The notes under the pieces: model-generated
Told to the model about the DNA's origin: nothing
The model's database searches: none
The model's input: only the letters and a program-made list of their open reading frames with translations
Part shown: positions 55,492-63,816 of the stretch, one piece after another
Layout: every line of letters starts with the position of its first letter
How positions within the stretch are numbered: the first letter of the stretch is position 1
NCBI GenBank assembly: GCA_021413945.1
Contig: JAIOPK010000017.1
Location: forward strand, 124,001-188,000
Reading direction: 5' to 3'
Length of the DNA stretch: 64,000 nt
Source: Candidatus Uhrbacteria bacterium
Lineage (GTDB): Bacteria > Patescibacteriota > Patescibacteriia > 2-12-FULL-60-25
Made by a program: the position numbers and the translations under genes

Positions 55492-56553
55492 ATGCGCCTC
55501 GTTATCGACGCCAGAATGATGGGAGCGGGGAATACCCGCGGTATTGGTCGATATATAAAGGAGATAACCGAGCATTTGCGCCCCCTCCTCGCAGGAAACG
55601 ATGAAATGGTCCTGCTTCAGCCCGACGTTCCTTGGTACGGCTTGTCCGAACAAATTCGATTCCCTTCGATGATCAACGAAGCCAAACCCGACGTCCTCTG
55701 GGTCCCTCACTGGAATGTTCCGTTCTTCTATCGAGGTCCTCTCGTCATAACGGTTCACGATCTTCTCCTCGTTCATCAGCCGGCAAGTGCCAAGGCTTCG
55801 ACGCGCGGCCCAATCACATCTTGGTTAAAGCGGGTCGGTCATCGCATTATTCTTTCGAATGCCATGAAGCGCGCCTCCATCATTCTCGTTCCAACCAACG
55901 CAGTCGCTGACGATATAAAAAAATATTATCCTTCGATGTCGAACAAGGTCGTTGTGACAGGGGAGGGATTGAGTCATCTGCCTGCTCCAGGCTCGTCGAC
56001 GATCTCCGGCAACTACATCCTCTACGTCGGCTCCGCCTACCCGCACAAACGACTCGATCTCCTCGTCGACGCATGGCAGTCGATCTCGTCGAAACACCCC
56101 GACCTCTCCCTCGTGATTACCGGCAAGGATGACGTATTCCTCTCACGCATCAAATCGCAGGTTCAAAACAATGGGTCCGATCATGTACTCTTTGCCGGCC
56201 CCGTGAACGACCAAGAGCTCTCAACGCTCTACGCCAATGCCTCCGCGTTCGTTTTCCCCTCATCATTTGAGGGTTTTGGCCTACCTCCCGTAGAGGCCCT
56301 CGCCGCCGGCACGCCCGTCATCGTTTCCGACATACCTGTTCTCCGTGAAGTCCTGCCGCAAAAAGGCGTTTTCTACTTTAGATCAGGCGATAAACATGGT
56401 ATGATTGACGCGATCGAAACCGTGCTGTCCGACCTGCCCAAAGCCGATGCTGAAGCCGCAGAAGGAGGGGAGGAAGTACGTCGCCGACACCGCTGGGAAG
56501 ACACGGCCGCACGTACCTACCAAGCGCTCCGTTCCATCGCATACCATCATTGA
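55492..56553 (+). CDS. glycosyltransferase, GT4-type (family 1)
   Basis: 353 aa from ATG 55492. GT-B fold: N-terminal domain VIDARMMGAGNTRGIGRYIKEI and LVITVHDLLL; C-terminal domain with YILYVGSAYPHKRLDLLVDAW, the SFEGFGLPPVEALAAGTPVIVSD nucleotide-sugar motif (both glutamates present). It would transfer a sugar from a nucleotide donor to an unknown envelope acceptor at the cytoplasmic face. First gene of a three-gene operon with the DUF4012 and DUF11-like genes, so it may glycosylate or assemble surface polymers. TACAGT lies 10 bases before the ATG; leaderless. Confidence 0.9.
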   Translation: MRLVIDARMMGAGNTRGIGRYIKEITEHLRPLLAGNDEMVLLQPDVPWYGLSEQIRFPSMINEAKPDVLWVPHWNVPFFYRGPLVITVHDLLLVHQPASAKASTRGPITSWLKRVGHRIILSNAMKRASIILVPTNAVADDIKKYYPSMSNKVVVTGEGLSHLPAPGSSTISGNYILYVGSAYPHKRLDLLVDAWQSISSKHPDLSLVITGKDDVFLSRIKSQVQNNGSDHVLFAGPVNDQELSTLYANASAFVFPSSFEGFGLPPVEALAAGTPVIVSDIPVLREVLPQKGVFYFRSGDKHGMIDAIETVLSDLPKADAEAAEGGEEVRRRHRWEDTAARTYQALRSIAYHH

Positions 56554-56562
56554 TCATTCCCC

Positions 56563-59217
56563 ATGCCGCGAGCCAAGCGACAACCTAAAGAGCTCCGACC
56601 CGAGTGGCGCGTGATGAACGAGCGCTCGCGCCTGGAGGGACAGCTCGCCCACGTGGTCGAGCATGTCGAGGTTAGCGCGGAACGAGCGTCACCATCCGTA
56701 GAAACGGAAATAATACATTCAACCGTCGAGGAAACCGCCGTTTTACATAATCCGATTCTGGAATTGGATATCGCGCTCGTTCAAAAAATCGTCCGTACAT
56801 CCCGCAGTAAGCGTTTGGAAGTCCGACAAGGCGAGCATGATGCCAGCGCGCATGTCCTACCGGTGATGCGACCGGCACGCACCTTCGTGCCCGAGCTTCA
56901 TCAGCCGATCATGACGGAGATTCACCTGTGGAGCGCCCCCGTCGATACCATTATGTCTCTCGACGGCCTCGCCGCCGCCGCTTCCGATCTAAAACTTGTC
57001 CAGCCCGATCCGCATTGGTACGTCGAGCAGTACACCCCGGGCGATGCGAGTACCGCTTTTCATGAACGCTATCGCTGGTGGAATCGTCTGCGTGCGCCTT
57101 TTGTTACGTGGGAACACGCGGATTTGGGGGAGTCAAAAGTCGCAAGTCAAAAGTCGCAAGTCGCAAGGATTGCCGGTGAAGTTGTCTCTCTTGAAAACCA
57201 GGCCGCGGAATTTGCGGAAGAAATCCGCCAAGACATCGAGCAGGTCGTTACCGATGCCGAGCAGACATGGGGCGCACCCGTCCTTGTCCCACGTTTGGCT
57301 CCATTGCGCGTGGTTGCGGGCTTTTTGGGCCTTGCTCTCGTCGTCTCCTTGCCCGCCGGAGCTGTTTCCCTTGGTCGATCCCTGTCGGCCTCGTGGACGA
57401 CGATCGAGGGCAGCAGCCGTACCGCGATCGATGAAGCAAAAGCGATGGAGTGGGGGAATGCCGCCTCTTCTCTCGCTGAAAGCGATCGCGCCCTGAACCG
57501 CGTAAACGTTCTCGCCGTCGCCGTTTCCCAAGCTCTTCCACAAACCCGCGACGCCTACGCTTCCGCCCGCGCCCTTGTCGCATCCGGAGAAAAAGCGGCA
57601 GAAGCGGCAAGCGTTCTCGCGAAAGGCGCAGACAAAGCAAAATCAAATTCGACGCGCTACCCCGTCGAGCGCATCCGCTTGATGCAAACCTACATCGAGG
57701 CTGCCTCGCCGCTTCTTGAGGATGCAGTCCAATCGATGTCACGCGTAAAACTCGAGTCGCTCCCTGCCGATGTCCGACCAAAAGCGGAAGAAGCCCAAGG
57801 TCTGCTCTCAAAAGTCCAAACCGGTTTGCGTGAGTTACGCGTACTCTCTGCTTTTGCCGCCGCAGCTGTCGGTGAAGAATCGCAACGACGTTATCTCATC
57901 GTCTTCCAGAATCCTGCGGAACTCCGTCCAACCGGAGGTTTCATGGGTTCATACGCGGAAGTCGTTCTCGACCGCGGTGAAATCAAGTCGTTGTCGGTGC
58001 CAGGCGGCGGTCCGTATGATTTGAAGAGTCAGTTGAAAGCGCGCGTTCGAGCTCCGGGGCCATTGCGTCTCATCGCCGATCACTGGGAGTTCCAAGATGC
58101 CAACTGGTTTCCGGATTTTGCCGCGTCCGCAAAAAAGATTAACTGGTTCTGGAGCCAAGCCGGCCAGCCTACGCTCGACGGAATCCTCACCGTCAACGCA
58201 CGTCTCGTCGTAAACCTCCTTAAGATCACAGGTCCGATCGAAATGCCGGACTACGGCAAGGTCATTACGTCCGAAAACTTCATGAACGAGGCCCAGCTCG
58301 CCGTTGAGGTCGAATACGATCGCGAAGAAAACAAACCCAAGAAATTTATTGGCGACTTGATGGCAAAAATGATGGAGCGCATCGCCAAAGCATCCAACGA
58401 ACAGTGGATCGACTTTGCAAAACTCGGAACAGACGCCCTCGTCGAGAAAGATATTCAAGCCTGGTTCACGCGAGACAATGAGCAAGAGCTCTCCGATCGC
58501 TTTGGCTGGTCGAGCCGTCTCAAAACCGTCCCCGGCGACAGTCTTGCCGTCGTGAACACCAACATCGGAGGACAAAAATCCGACCTGCTCATCGATGAAA
58601 AAGTCGAGCATGCCGCGACGATCGGCTCGGACGGCTCCATCGTCGACAAGGTTACGATCACACGCGCTCATCGCGGTGAAAAAGGACAGCTATTCCACGG
58701 CGCTAATAACGTCACATACCTTCGTGTCTACGTTCCGCAGGGAAGCGAGCTCCTTGCGGCATCCGGCTTCAATCCTCCTGCACAGAATTTGTTTGACGTG
58801 CCTCTGCCGACCGATCCTGAAGACGCCGATGTCGTCAGAAATGAAGTACGCCCGCGCATCGGCCCGGGAAATGTCCGTGTCACCGATGAGTTTGGCCGCA
58901 CAGCCTTCGGCGGCTGGATCCAGTTGAAGCCAGGCGATACGGTCGTCACTACTTTTGAGTATCGTTTGCCTTTCACGGTCGATGAGATCTCGAGCCGATT
59001 ACAAGAAGGTGTCGGCCGAGCGTCGAGTGCCCGTCGTCCCGCCTATGTTCTCCAGCTTACAAGCCAATCGGGCAAGCCTGAGCGTCTGATCTCGTCGACG
59101 GTAATGCTCCCTCCCGACTGGCAGGTCTCTTGGACCAAGAACGGCGCGCCCGCCATCGGTTATGACGGTCTTTGGAATCGCGACACCGTTGTCGCCGGCC
59201 TACTTCAAACTCCATGA
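56563..59217 (+). CDS. DUF4012-domain membrane protein, 884 aa
   Basis: A long cytoplasmic N-terminus (about 240 residues) that includes an in-frame microrepeat (SKVASQKSQVARIAG) leads to one transmembrane helix (VVAGFLGLALVVSLPAGAVSL, about 250-270), then an extracytoplasmic helical region and the DUF4012 domain (RRYLIVFQNPAELRPTGGFMGSYAEV; FPDFAASAKKINWFWSQAG; DGILTVNARLV). DUF4012 is related to the LytR-CpsA-Psr (LCP) group, which attaches glycopolymers to the wall; that role is inferred. It is placed between a glycosyltransferase and a surface protein whose start overlaps its stop. Confidence 0.85.
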   Translation: MPRAKRQPKELRPEWRVMNERSRLEGQLAHVVEHVEVSAERASPSVETEIIHSTVEETAVLHNPILELDIALVQKIVRTSRSKRLEVRQGEHDASAHVLPVMRPARTFVPELHQPIMTEIHLWSAPVDTIMSLDGLAAAASDLKLVQPDPHWYVEQYTPGDASTAFHERYRWWNRLRAPFVTWEHADLGESKVASQKSQVARIAGEVVSLENQAAEFAEEIRQDIEQVVTDAEQTWGAPVLVPRLAPLRVVAGFLGLALVVSLPAGAVSLGRSLSASWTTIEGSSRTAIDEAKAMEWGNAASSLAESDRALNRVNVLAVAVSQALPQTRDAYASARALVASGEKAAEAASVLAKGADKAKSNSTRYPVERIRLMQTYIEAASPLLEDAVQSMSRVKLESLPADVRPKAEEAQGLLSKVQTGLRELRVLSAFAAAAVGEESQRRYLIVFQNPAELRPTGGFMGSYAEVVLDRGEIKSLSVPGGGPYDLKSQLKARVRAPGPLRLIADHWEFQDANWFPDFAASAKKINWFWSQAGQPTLDGILTVNARLVVNLLKITGPIEMPDYGKVITSENFMNEAQLAVEVEYDREENKPKKFIGDLMAKMMERIAKASNEQWIDFAKLGTDALVEKDIQAWFTRDNEQELSDRFGWSSRLKTVPGDSLAVVNTNIGGQKSDLLIDEKVEHAATIGSDGSIVDKVTITRAHRGEKGQLFHGANNVTYLRVYVPQGSELLAASGFNPPAQNLFDVPLPTDPEDADVVRNEVRPRIGPGNVRVTDEFGRTAFGGWIQLKPGDTVVTTFEYRLPFTVDEISSRLQEGVGRASSARRPAYVLQLTSQSGKPERLISSTVMLPPDWQVSWTKNGAPAIGYDGLWNRDTVVAGLLQTP

Positions 59218-61190
59218 TCATGTCGAATCACGGACATCCAAAAAAACGTCTACCTCCTCCGCCTCCGCGTCCATGGAAGAAGGCGTTTTTTTCCTACACG
59301 GAAACGGATGAAAGCGATGATCGCAAGAAGAAGGGCGATGAAGTTGCCAAAGGCTTGGAGAGAATCTATCTCACCGATGGAAAAAAAGATTTGGGAAGTT
59401 TTGATCATGCGAAACCGCATCTCATCCGCCGTTTTTTTACATGGCTCGTCGTTCTTTGCGCCCTGACGAGCGCGATTGCATGGATCGGCCTCGTCTGGCT
59501 CCAGCCCAATACGGAAATCGACGATCTTGGTCTTGAAGTGAAGATTGAAGGTCCGAGTGCGATCACGCTCGGTGAAGAACAGACCTTTCTCGTGAAGTAT
59601 CGCAACCGTGCGTTTCAGCCGATTTCGGAAGCCGAGGTACGTCTCGCGTGGCCGGCCGACTTCCAAGTCACCTACACCGATCCATGGCCGACGGAAACGC
59701 AAAACAACGCATGGAAATTAGGGATGCTCGCGCCTGCGGCAGAAGGATTGATTACGGTACGCGGCATTTTCCTCGGCTCCCTCGGAGCAAAGAGCGCGTT
59801 TCAAGTGATCGCGACGTACCGCCCATCCGGGCAGACGCGCTCTCGTGAATCGCTGGCGACGCAGTCGCTCGATTATGGCGCATCCGTATTCGACGGCGGG
59901 CTTGTTCTTCCCGCAAAGACGGTCGCCGGAGATCAGGTGCCGGTCATATTTGAGCTCGCAAATCGCGGAGATCAGGAATTGTCCGGTTTGCTCGTGCGAT
60001 ACGCCTTCCCGTCGGGTTTTCTTCCCTCAGCATCTACGGGAACAACGCTTCTCCCAACCGCAGATGGAAAGGAATGGGAGCAAACGCTGTCCAAGCTCGC
60101 CCCCGGCACGACTAGCACGTGGCGTTTCTCTGGCGCCTTTGCCTCGGGCAGTGCCGGCGACGCATCGTTTAACGTTCGTGTCGGCCGTTTACGCGGAACG
60201 GAATTCCTGACGCTGTATAGCCAGGAAGCGGTCGTCCCTGTGCTCGCCGGAGATTTGAGTTTGCGTGTCGTTGCCAACGGCTCCGACACCGACCGAACTC
60301 TTCAGCCAGGCGACTCGCTCCGCATTGCCGTCGCCTACAAGAACGTAAGCCCCGAACCGCTCGGCGGCGTCGTTGTAACCTTGGGTATCGAATCTCTGAT
60401 CAATGACGCTTCCGCCGCCGGCAAGAGTCTGGTCGATTGGAACGAACTCGAGGACTCCTCGCATGGAACGACAAGCACCAAGACGCGCATCCAGACGATT
60501 CGATACGACAAAGATTCGATTCCCGATTTTGCCAATCTCGCTCCGGGAGAAGAAGGGACGATCGAGCTCTCGCTTCCGACGCTCGGCGTCACAAGCGGAA
60601 CCAGGGATGCCGTCATTCTCCTCGATCTTTCCGGCACGCTCGCCACCGTCGGCAAAGATAAAGTGAACCGCGTTCTCCACGCCAATCCGATCCGTATCCG
60701 CTATCGCACCGATGCCGATATCAAATCCATGGCCCGCTACTTTACGGAAGAAGGTGCACCGCTTGGAACAGGTCCATTACCTCCGGTTGCCGGAAAAACC
60801 ACGGTGTATCGCATCGAGTGGACGGTAGAAAAAATGCTGCACAGCCTCGAGAACTTGGAAGTAACCGCAACCTTGCCCTCGAACGTCGCTTGGACCGGCC
60901 AATCGCTCGCCGATGCCGGAGAGATCACCTATGAAGAGGCGACGCGCACCGTCCGCTGGAAATTGAACCGCATGCCGGAAGATATCCGCGAGCTCGTCAC
61001 GCGATTCGACGTCTCCCTCACCCCCGCCGACCTCGACATCGGCCGTTTTGCCCGCCTCCTCGGCGAGACACGGTTCACCGCCACGGACTCGTCGACAAAC
61101 GAGCCTCTGGTACGTGCCAAACCCGCGATAACAACGGATTTGAAGGATGATGAATCGGCGGAGGGTAAGGGGGTGGTGAAGAAGCCCTAA
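59214..61190 (+). CDS. single-pass surface protein with repeated DUF11/CARDB-like domains, 658 aa
   Basis: Begins within the stop of the DUF4012 gene (ATGA at 59214; ATG 59220 also possible). A Pro-rich basic cytoplasmic N-terminus (HGHPKKRLPPPPPRPWKK) is followed by a transmembrane helix (about 77-97). The remaining residues form about four beta-sandwich repeats of the DUF11/CARDB type (GEEQTFLVKYRNRAFQPISEAEVRLAWPADF; GDQVPVIFELANRGDQELSGLLVRYAFPSGF; GDSLRIAVAYKNVSPEPLGGVVVTLGI). Probably an extracellular structural protein made together with the two upstream products. Confidence 0.8.
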   Translation: MIMSNHGHPKKRLPPPPPRPWKKAFFSYTETDESDDRKKKGDEVAKGLERIYLTDGKKDLGSFDHAKPHLIRRFFTWLVVLCALTSAIAWIGLVWLQPNTEIDDLGLEVKIEGPSAITLGEEQTFLVKYRNRAFQPISEAEVRLAWPADFQVTYTDPWPTETQNNAWKLGMLAPAAEGLITVRGIFLGSLGAKSAFQVIATYRPSGQTRSRESLATQSLDYGASVFDGGLVLPAKTVAGDQVPVIFELANRGDQELSGLLVRYAFPSGFLPSASTGTTLLPTADGKEWEQTLSKLAPGTTSTWRFSGAFASGSAGDASFNVRVGRLRGTEFLTLYSQEAVVPVLAGDLSLRVVANGSDTDRTLQPGDSLRIAVAYKNVSPEPLGGVVVTLGIESLINDASAAGKSLVDWNELEDSSHGTTSTKTRIQTIRYDKDSIPDFANLAPGEEGTIELSLPTLGVTSGTRDAVILLDLSGTLATVGKDKVNRVLHANPIRIRYRTDADIKSMARYFTEEGAPLGTGPLPPVAGKTTVYRIEWTVEKMLHSLENLEVTATLPSNVAWTGQSLADAGEITYEEATRTVRWKLNRMPEDIRELVTRFDVSLTPADLDIGRFARLLGETRFTATDSSTNEPLVRAKPAITTDLKDDESAEGKGVVKKP

Positions 61191-61193
61191 GGA

Positions 61194-61222
61194 TTGACAA
61201 AACATTATTTTTATGGTGATGT
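61194..61222 (+). promoter_or_regulatory. promoter of the small gene at 61229
   Basis: TTGACA at 61194-61199, 17 bases, TGATGT at 61217-61222. The expected start point, about 61229, is at or after the first ATG of the frame (61223). Confidence 0.55.
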
Positions 61223-61228
61223 ATGGAT

Positions 61229-61498
61229 ATGGGTGATGTGATGTCCTTTGGCGAACAGGCATACAAGCTCTTCATGGATCTCCCCCGAGGCCTTGCCCTC
61301 CCGGAGACCCTGCTGGCGCAGCTGCAGAACAAGATGAACGACCACCTCGGCTACCGAGGTTCCGCCTTCATCCGCCTCGAGGACGCCCGCGACCTGAAGA
61401 CGCTTCCGGAAGCCGCCGCCATCGCCGCCATCGCCGTCATGCCCACCATGAAGCAGCTCCCTACGCCATCAGCGGGGGACATCGCCTCCATGCTCTGA
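61229..61498 (+). CDS. small hypothetical protein, 89 aa
   Basis: Not recognised. Sequence MGDVMSFGEQAYKLFMDLPRGLALPETLLAQLQNKMNDHLG is helical; a run of alanines and isoleucines (PEAAAIAAIAVMPTMKQL) follows. Three in-frame ATGs (61223, 61229, 61241) are candidates; 61223 abuts the -10 box, so 61229 (leaderless) or 61241 (with the upstream GGGTGATG as a weak Shine-Dalgarno sequence) is more likely. Own promoter and terminator. Confidence 0.55.
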   Translation: MGDVMSFGEQAYKLFMDLPRGLALPETLLAQLQNKMNDHLGYRGSAFIRLEDARDLKTLPEAAAIAAIAVMPTMKQLPTPSAGDIASML

Positions 61499-61521
61499 GC
61501 CACACGCGCTCTCGTCTCTAC

Positions 61522-61560
61522 GCCCCGGTCCAACACAGGTTGGTCCGGGGCTCGTCGTTT
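61522..61560 (+). terminator. terminator of the small gene at 61229
   Basis: Stem GCCCCGG-x-CCAAC / GTTGG-x-CCGGGGC with loop ACAG, followed by TCGTCGTTTTTA. Confidence 0.75.
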
Positions 61561-61566
61561 TTATGC

Positions 61567-61572
61567 TATTCT
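61567..61572 (+). promoter_or_regulatory. extended -10 box of the GGDEF-like gene
   Basis: TG-C-TATTCT at 61564-61572, no clear -35 box; 9 bases before the ATG at 61582. Confidence 0.55.
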
Positions 61573-61581
61573 TTGGCCAGT

Positions 61582-63768
61582 ATGGATGGAGAAATTCGCC
61601 AAGAAAAACCCGCCGCGCCCCGCCAGCGTGACCGCTCTCGTTCCGAGCTTTTGAAGCTCCGTGACGAGCTTTCGCCCGAGAGCAAAAAGCGGAAGATTAT
61701 GGATGGGCGCATCGAGCTTTTTGATGCCCAACATGACAATACGGGTTCATGGAAAGGCGACTACTTTGGCCGCGACATGGTCGAGGATTTGAGCACACGT
61801 GGTTTTGAACTAGCCGGGGAAAGCAAGGCTCTTGTTTCAAGTCCGGAGGATCTCAAAACACACTACCTCCTCGTGAACATGGGCGAGCTTGATCGCGTGA
61901 ATGCGCAAGGCGATCACTCAAGCGGGGACAAAGCGCTTGAAGCGGCCGCGGCTCGTATTAGAAAAACGCTGTCGACGGTACTCCAGCCTTCCCAATTCGA
62001 CGTCTATCGAACCTCGGGAAATGACTTCAGTGTCCGTCTGAAAAATACCGATCGAGCGACGGCGGAGAAAATCACGCATGCGCTTTGCGATTCAAAAGAC
62101 GCCCTTGCCGCGATCGGACCCGATGCTCCGATCGAGGCGAGTTTAGCGAGCCGGTCTGACATGGTCGGAATCATCAATGCACTATCGCCGGAAGAACGAG
62201 AGGCTTTATTTTCTACGGAAAAGCCGGAAGGACCCGCGATCGGTGTCGTAAAGGAATTGTTGCAGCAGCAGAACGATCGCCAAAAAGTGGAAAGTCGCAT
62301 GCGACGCATGCAGGAGATGATCGACAAGGAACCGGCTAAAGCTGAGGAATTTTATACGAAGTATCAAAAAGTACTCGCAGAGTTGTTTCGCGAACCCGAT
62401 GAAAAGGAGGCGTTGGATTTTGAAACATTCAAGCAGCGGTTTGTATCCGCCGATAGGGATGCCAGACATCGCCTCGCGGAAAAAGAAGCTCGCCGGCAAT
62501 ACTCGAGCCGTCGCGACACTCAGCGTGGTATCGACCGTAAGCTCGGTGAGTATGCGGCCAAACAAAAGCTTGGTATTCCCGGTTTTCCGGATGTGTTCAT
62601 AGAGGGCGAGGCGTCAGACGTCGAACGCGCAGAAAATGGATTTGAACCTCCCAAGCCAACGCGAGGCTTTTCCGCCATCGCGGAGAAGCGCGCCAAAGCG
62701 GAAGAACTCAAAGCCGCCGGTGCCGACCCCGACGATATCGAGCTCGCCGTGATCGATGCGGAGATTGAAGCTGCCGAACGCAATCCGGCCACGGGTCTTG
62801 CAGAACGCGGACGCATGTTCAAACAGTTGGAAAACGGTTTAGAGAGCGGGAAGCCCGTCGGCGTCGTCTACATCGACCTCGCGTTCCTGAAGTATTTCGA
62901 TAAGGAAGGAAACGATAAGACCGGAAACATCGCGATTAAAAAAGCCGCGGAACTTCTCGACGGAATCGCCGCGGAAGCATCCAAAGAAGGAATACTCGTG
63001 GAGGCGTATCGCGTCGGTGGCGATGAATTCGCCTTTGGCATCACGGGCGGTGGAGATGATGCCGCGGAACGCATTAAAGAAATGATTCTGGCCCGCCAGC
63101 ATGAGGCTGCGGCAATCCCGCTTCAGGGCGATGCGGCTCTTGGGAAGTTTTACAAGCAAAAATTGTCGTTCAACTTTGGTTCGCTTGGTCCTTTAGATCT
63201 AGAGGGGATGCGCAAGCTCGTCGCCGACAATAGTTTGCCGATGAATTCCGAGCCGGGATCAAAAGAAGAGCGCAATGAACTCGCCGAGTACGCGCTCCGT
63301 TTTGCCGACAAGCAATTGGAAATTCAAAAAGGCTACAACCGCATCGCGTTCCTTGTCGAGGAAAAGAGGACAGGGGAGAAGTCTGGCGATATGTCGCGTT
63401 ATGAGCAGCTCTTGAAGTACTCGCAGAAAGCGATTTTTGGCTCCGAGGGCGAAGTACTCATCAAAGCACTATCGACGGAAAGCGAGATTCCGGGCGAGCA
63501 AGTTCTGAAATTTGTCATCGATCAAATCAAGAAAAAGGGCGCGGCCAAGGAGAATTATGAGGATTCCATCGACAAAGTCATCGATACGCGTGTTCGCGAA
63601 CTCTATTTTGACCAGCAAATCAACGGCTTGAAGCATAAGTTATCGATTTTGGAGGGGGAGTTATCGCAAACCAAGGTAGAAAACACACAATTGAAGCAGA
63701 AGGTGGCGGAACTCGAGCTGGAAGTCCAGAATGTCTCCAGCTTGAAGGAGCGCATCCTTGCTTCCTGA
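61582..63768 (+). CDS. cytoplasmic protein with two GGDEF-like domains
   Basis: 728 aa, no membrane segment. Domain 1 (about residues 85-200) has LVNMGELDRVNAQGDHSSGDKALEAAAARI and YRTSGNDFSVRL, a degenerate GGDEF (SGNDF near 144). A helical linker (about 230-380) follows. Domain 2 (about 395-530) has VVYIDLAFLKYFDKEGNDKTGNIAIKKAAELL and an intact GGDEF (YRVGGDEFAFGI, at about 479). The C-terminus is a coiled coil (LKHKLSILEGELSQTKVENTQLKQKVAEL). Whether it makes c-di-GMP is unclear, because the DxFKxxND substrate motif is degenerate in both domains. The start at 61582 is set by the -10 box; the frame open from 61540 is in the terminator. Confidence 0.8.
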   Translation: MDGEIRQEKPAAPRQRDRSRSELLKLRDELSPESKKRKIMDGRIELFDAQHDNTGSWKGDYFGRDMVEDLSTRGFELAGESKALVSSPEDLKTHYLLVNMGELDRVNAQGDHSSGDKALEAAAARIRKTLSTVLQPSQFDVYRTSGNDFSVRLKNTDRATAEKITHALCDSKDALAAIGPDAPIEASLASRSDMVGIINALSPEEREALFSTEKPEGPAIGVVKELLQQQNDRQKVESRMRRMQEMIDKEPAKAEEFYTKYQKVLAELFREPDEKEALDFETFKQRFVSADRDARHRLAEKEARRQYSSRRDTQRGIDRKLGEYAAKQKLGIPGFPDVFIEGEASDVERAENGFEPPKPTRGFSAIAEKRAKAEELKAAGADPDDIELAVIDAEIEAAERNPATGLAERGRMFKQLENGLESGKPVGVVYIDLAFLKYFDKEGNDKTGNIAIKKAAELLDGIAAEASKEGILVEAYRVGGDEFAFGITGGGDDAAERIKEMILARQHEAAAIPLQGDAALGKFYKQKLSFNFGSLGPLDLEGMRKLVADNSLPMNSEPGSKEERNELAEYALRFADKQLEIQKGYNRIAFLVEEKRTGEKSGDMSRYEQLLKYSQKAIFGSEGEVLIKALSTESEIPGEQVLKFVIDQIKKKGAAKENYEDSIDKVIDTRVRELYFDQQINGLKHKLSILEGELSQTKVENTQLKQKVAELELEVQNVSSLKERILAS

Positions 63769-63793
63769 GGCCTTTACCGTTTGCGCATTGTGG

Positions 63794-63799
63794 TATACT
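63794..63799 (+). promoter_or_regulatory. extended -10 box of the gene at 63817
   Basis: TG-G-TATACT at 63791-63799, giving a UTR of about 11 bases with no Shine-Dalgarno sequence. Confidence 0.6.
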
Positions 63800-63816
63800 G
63801 CGAGAATTAACGGTTT

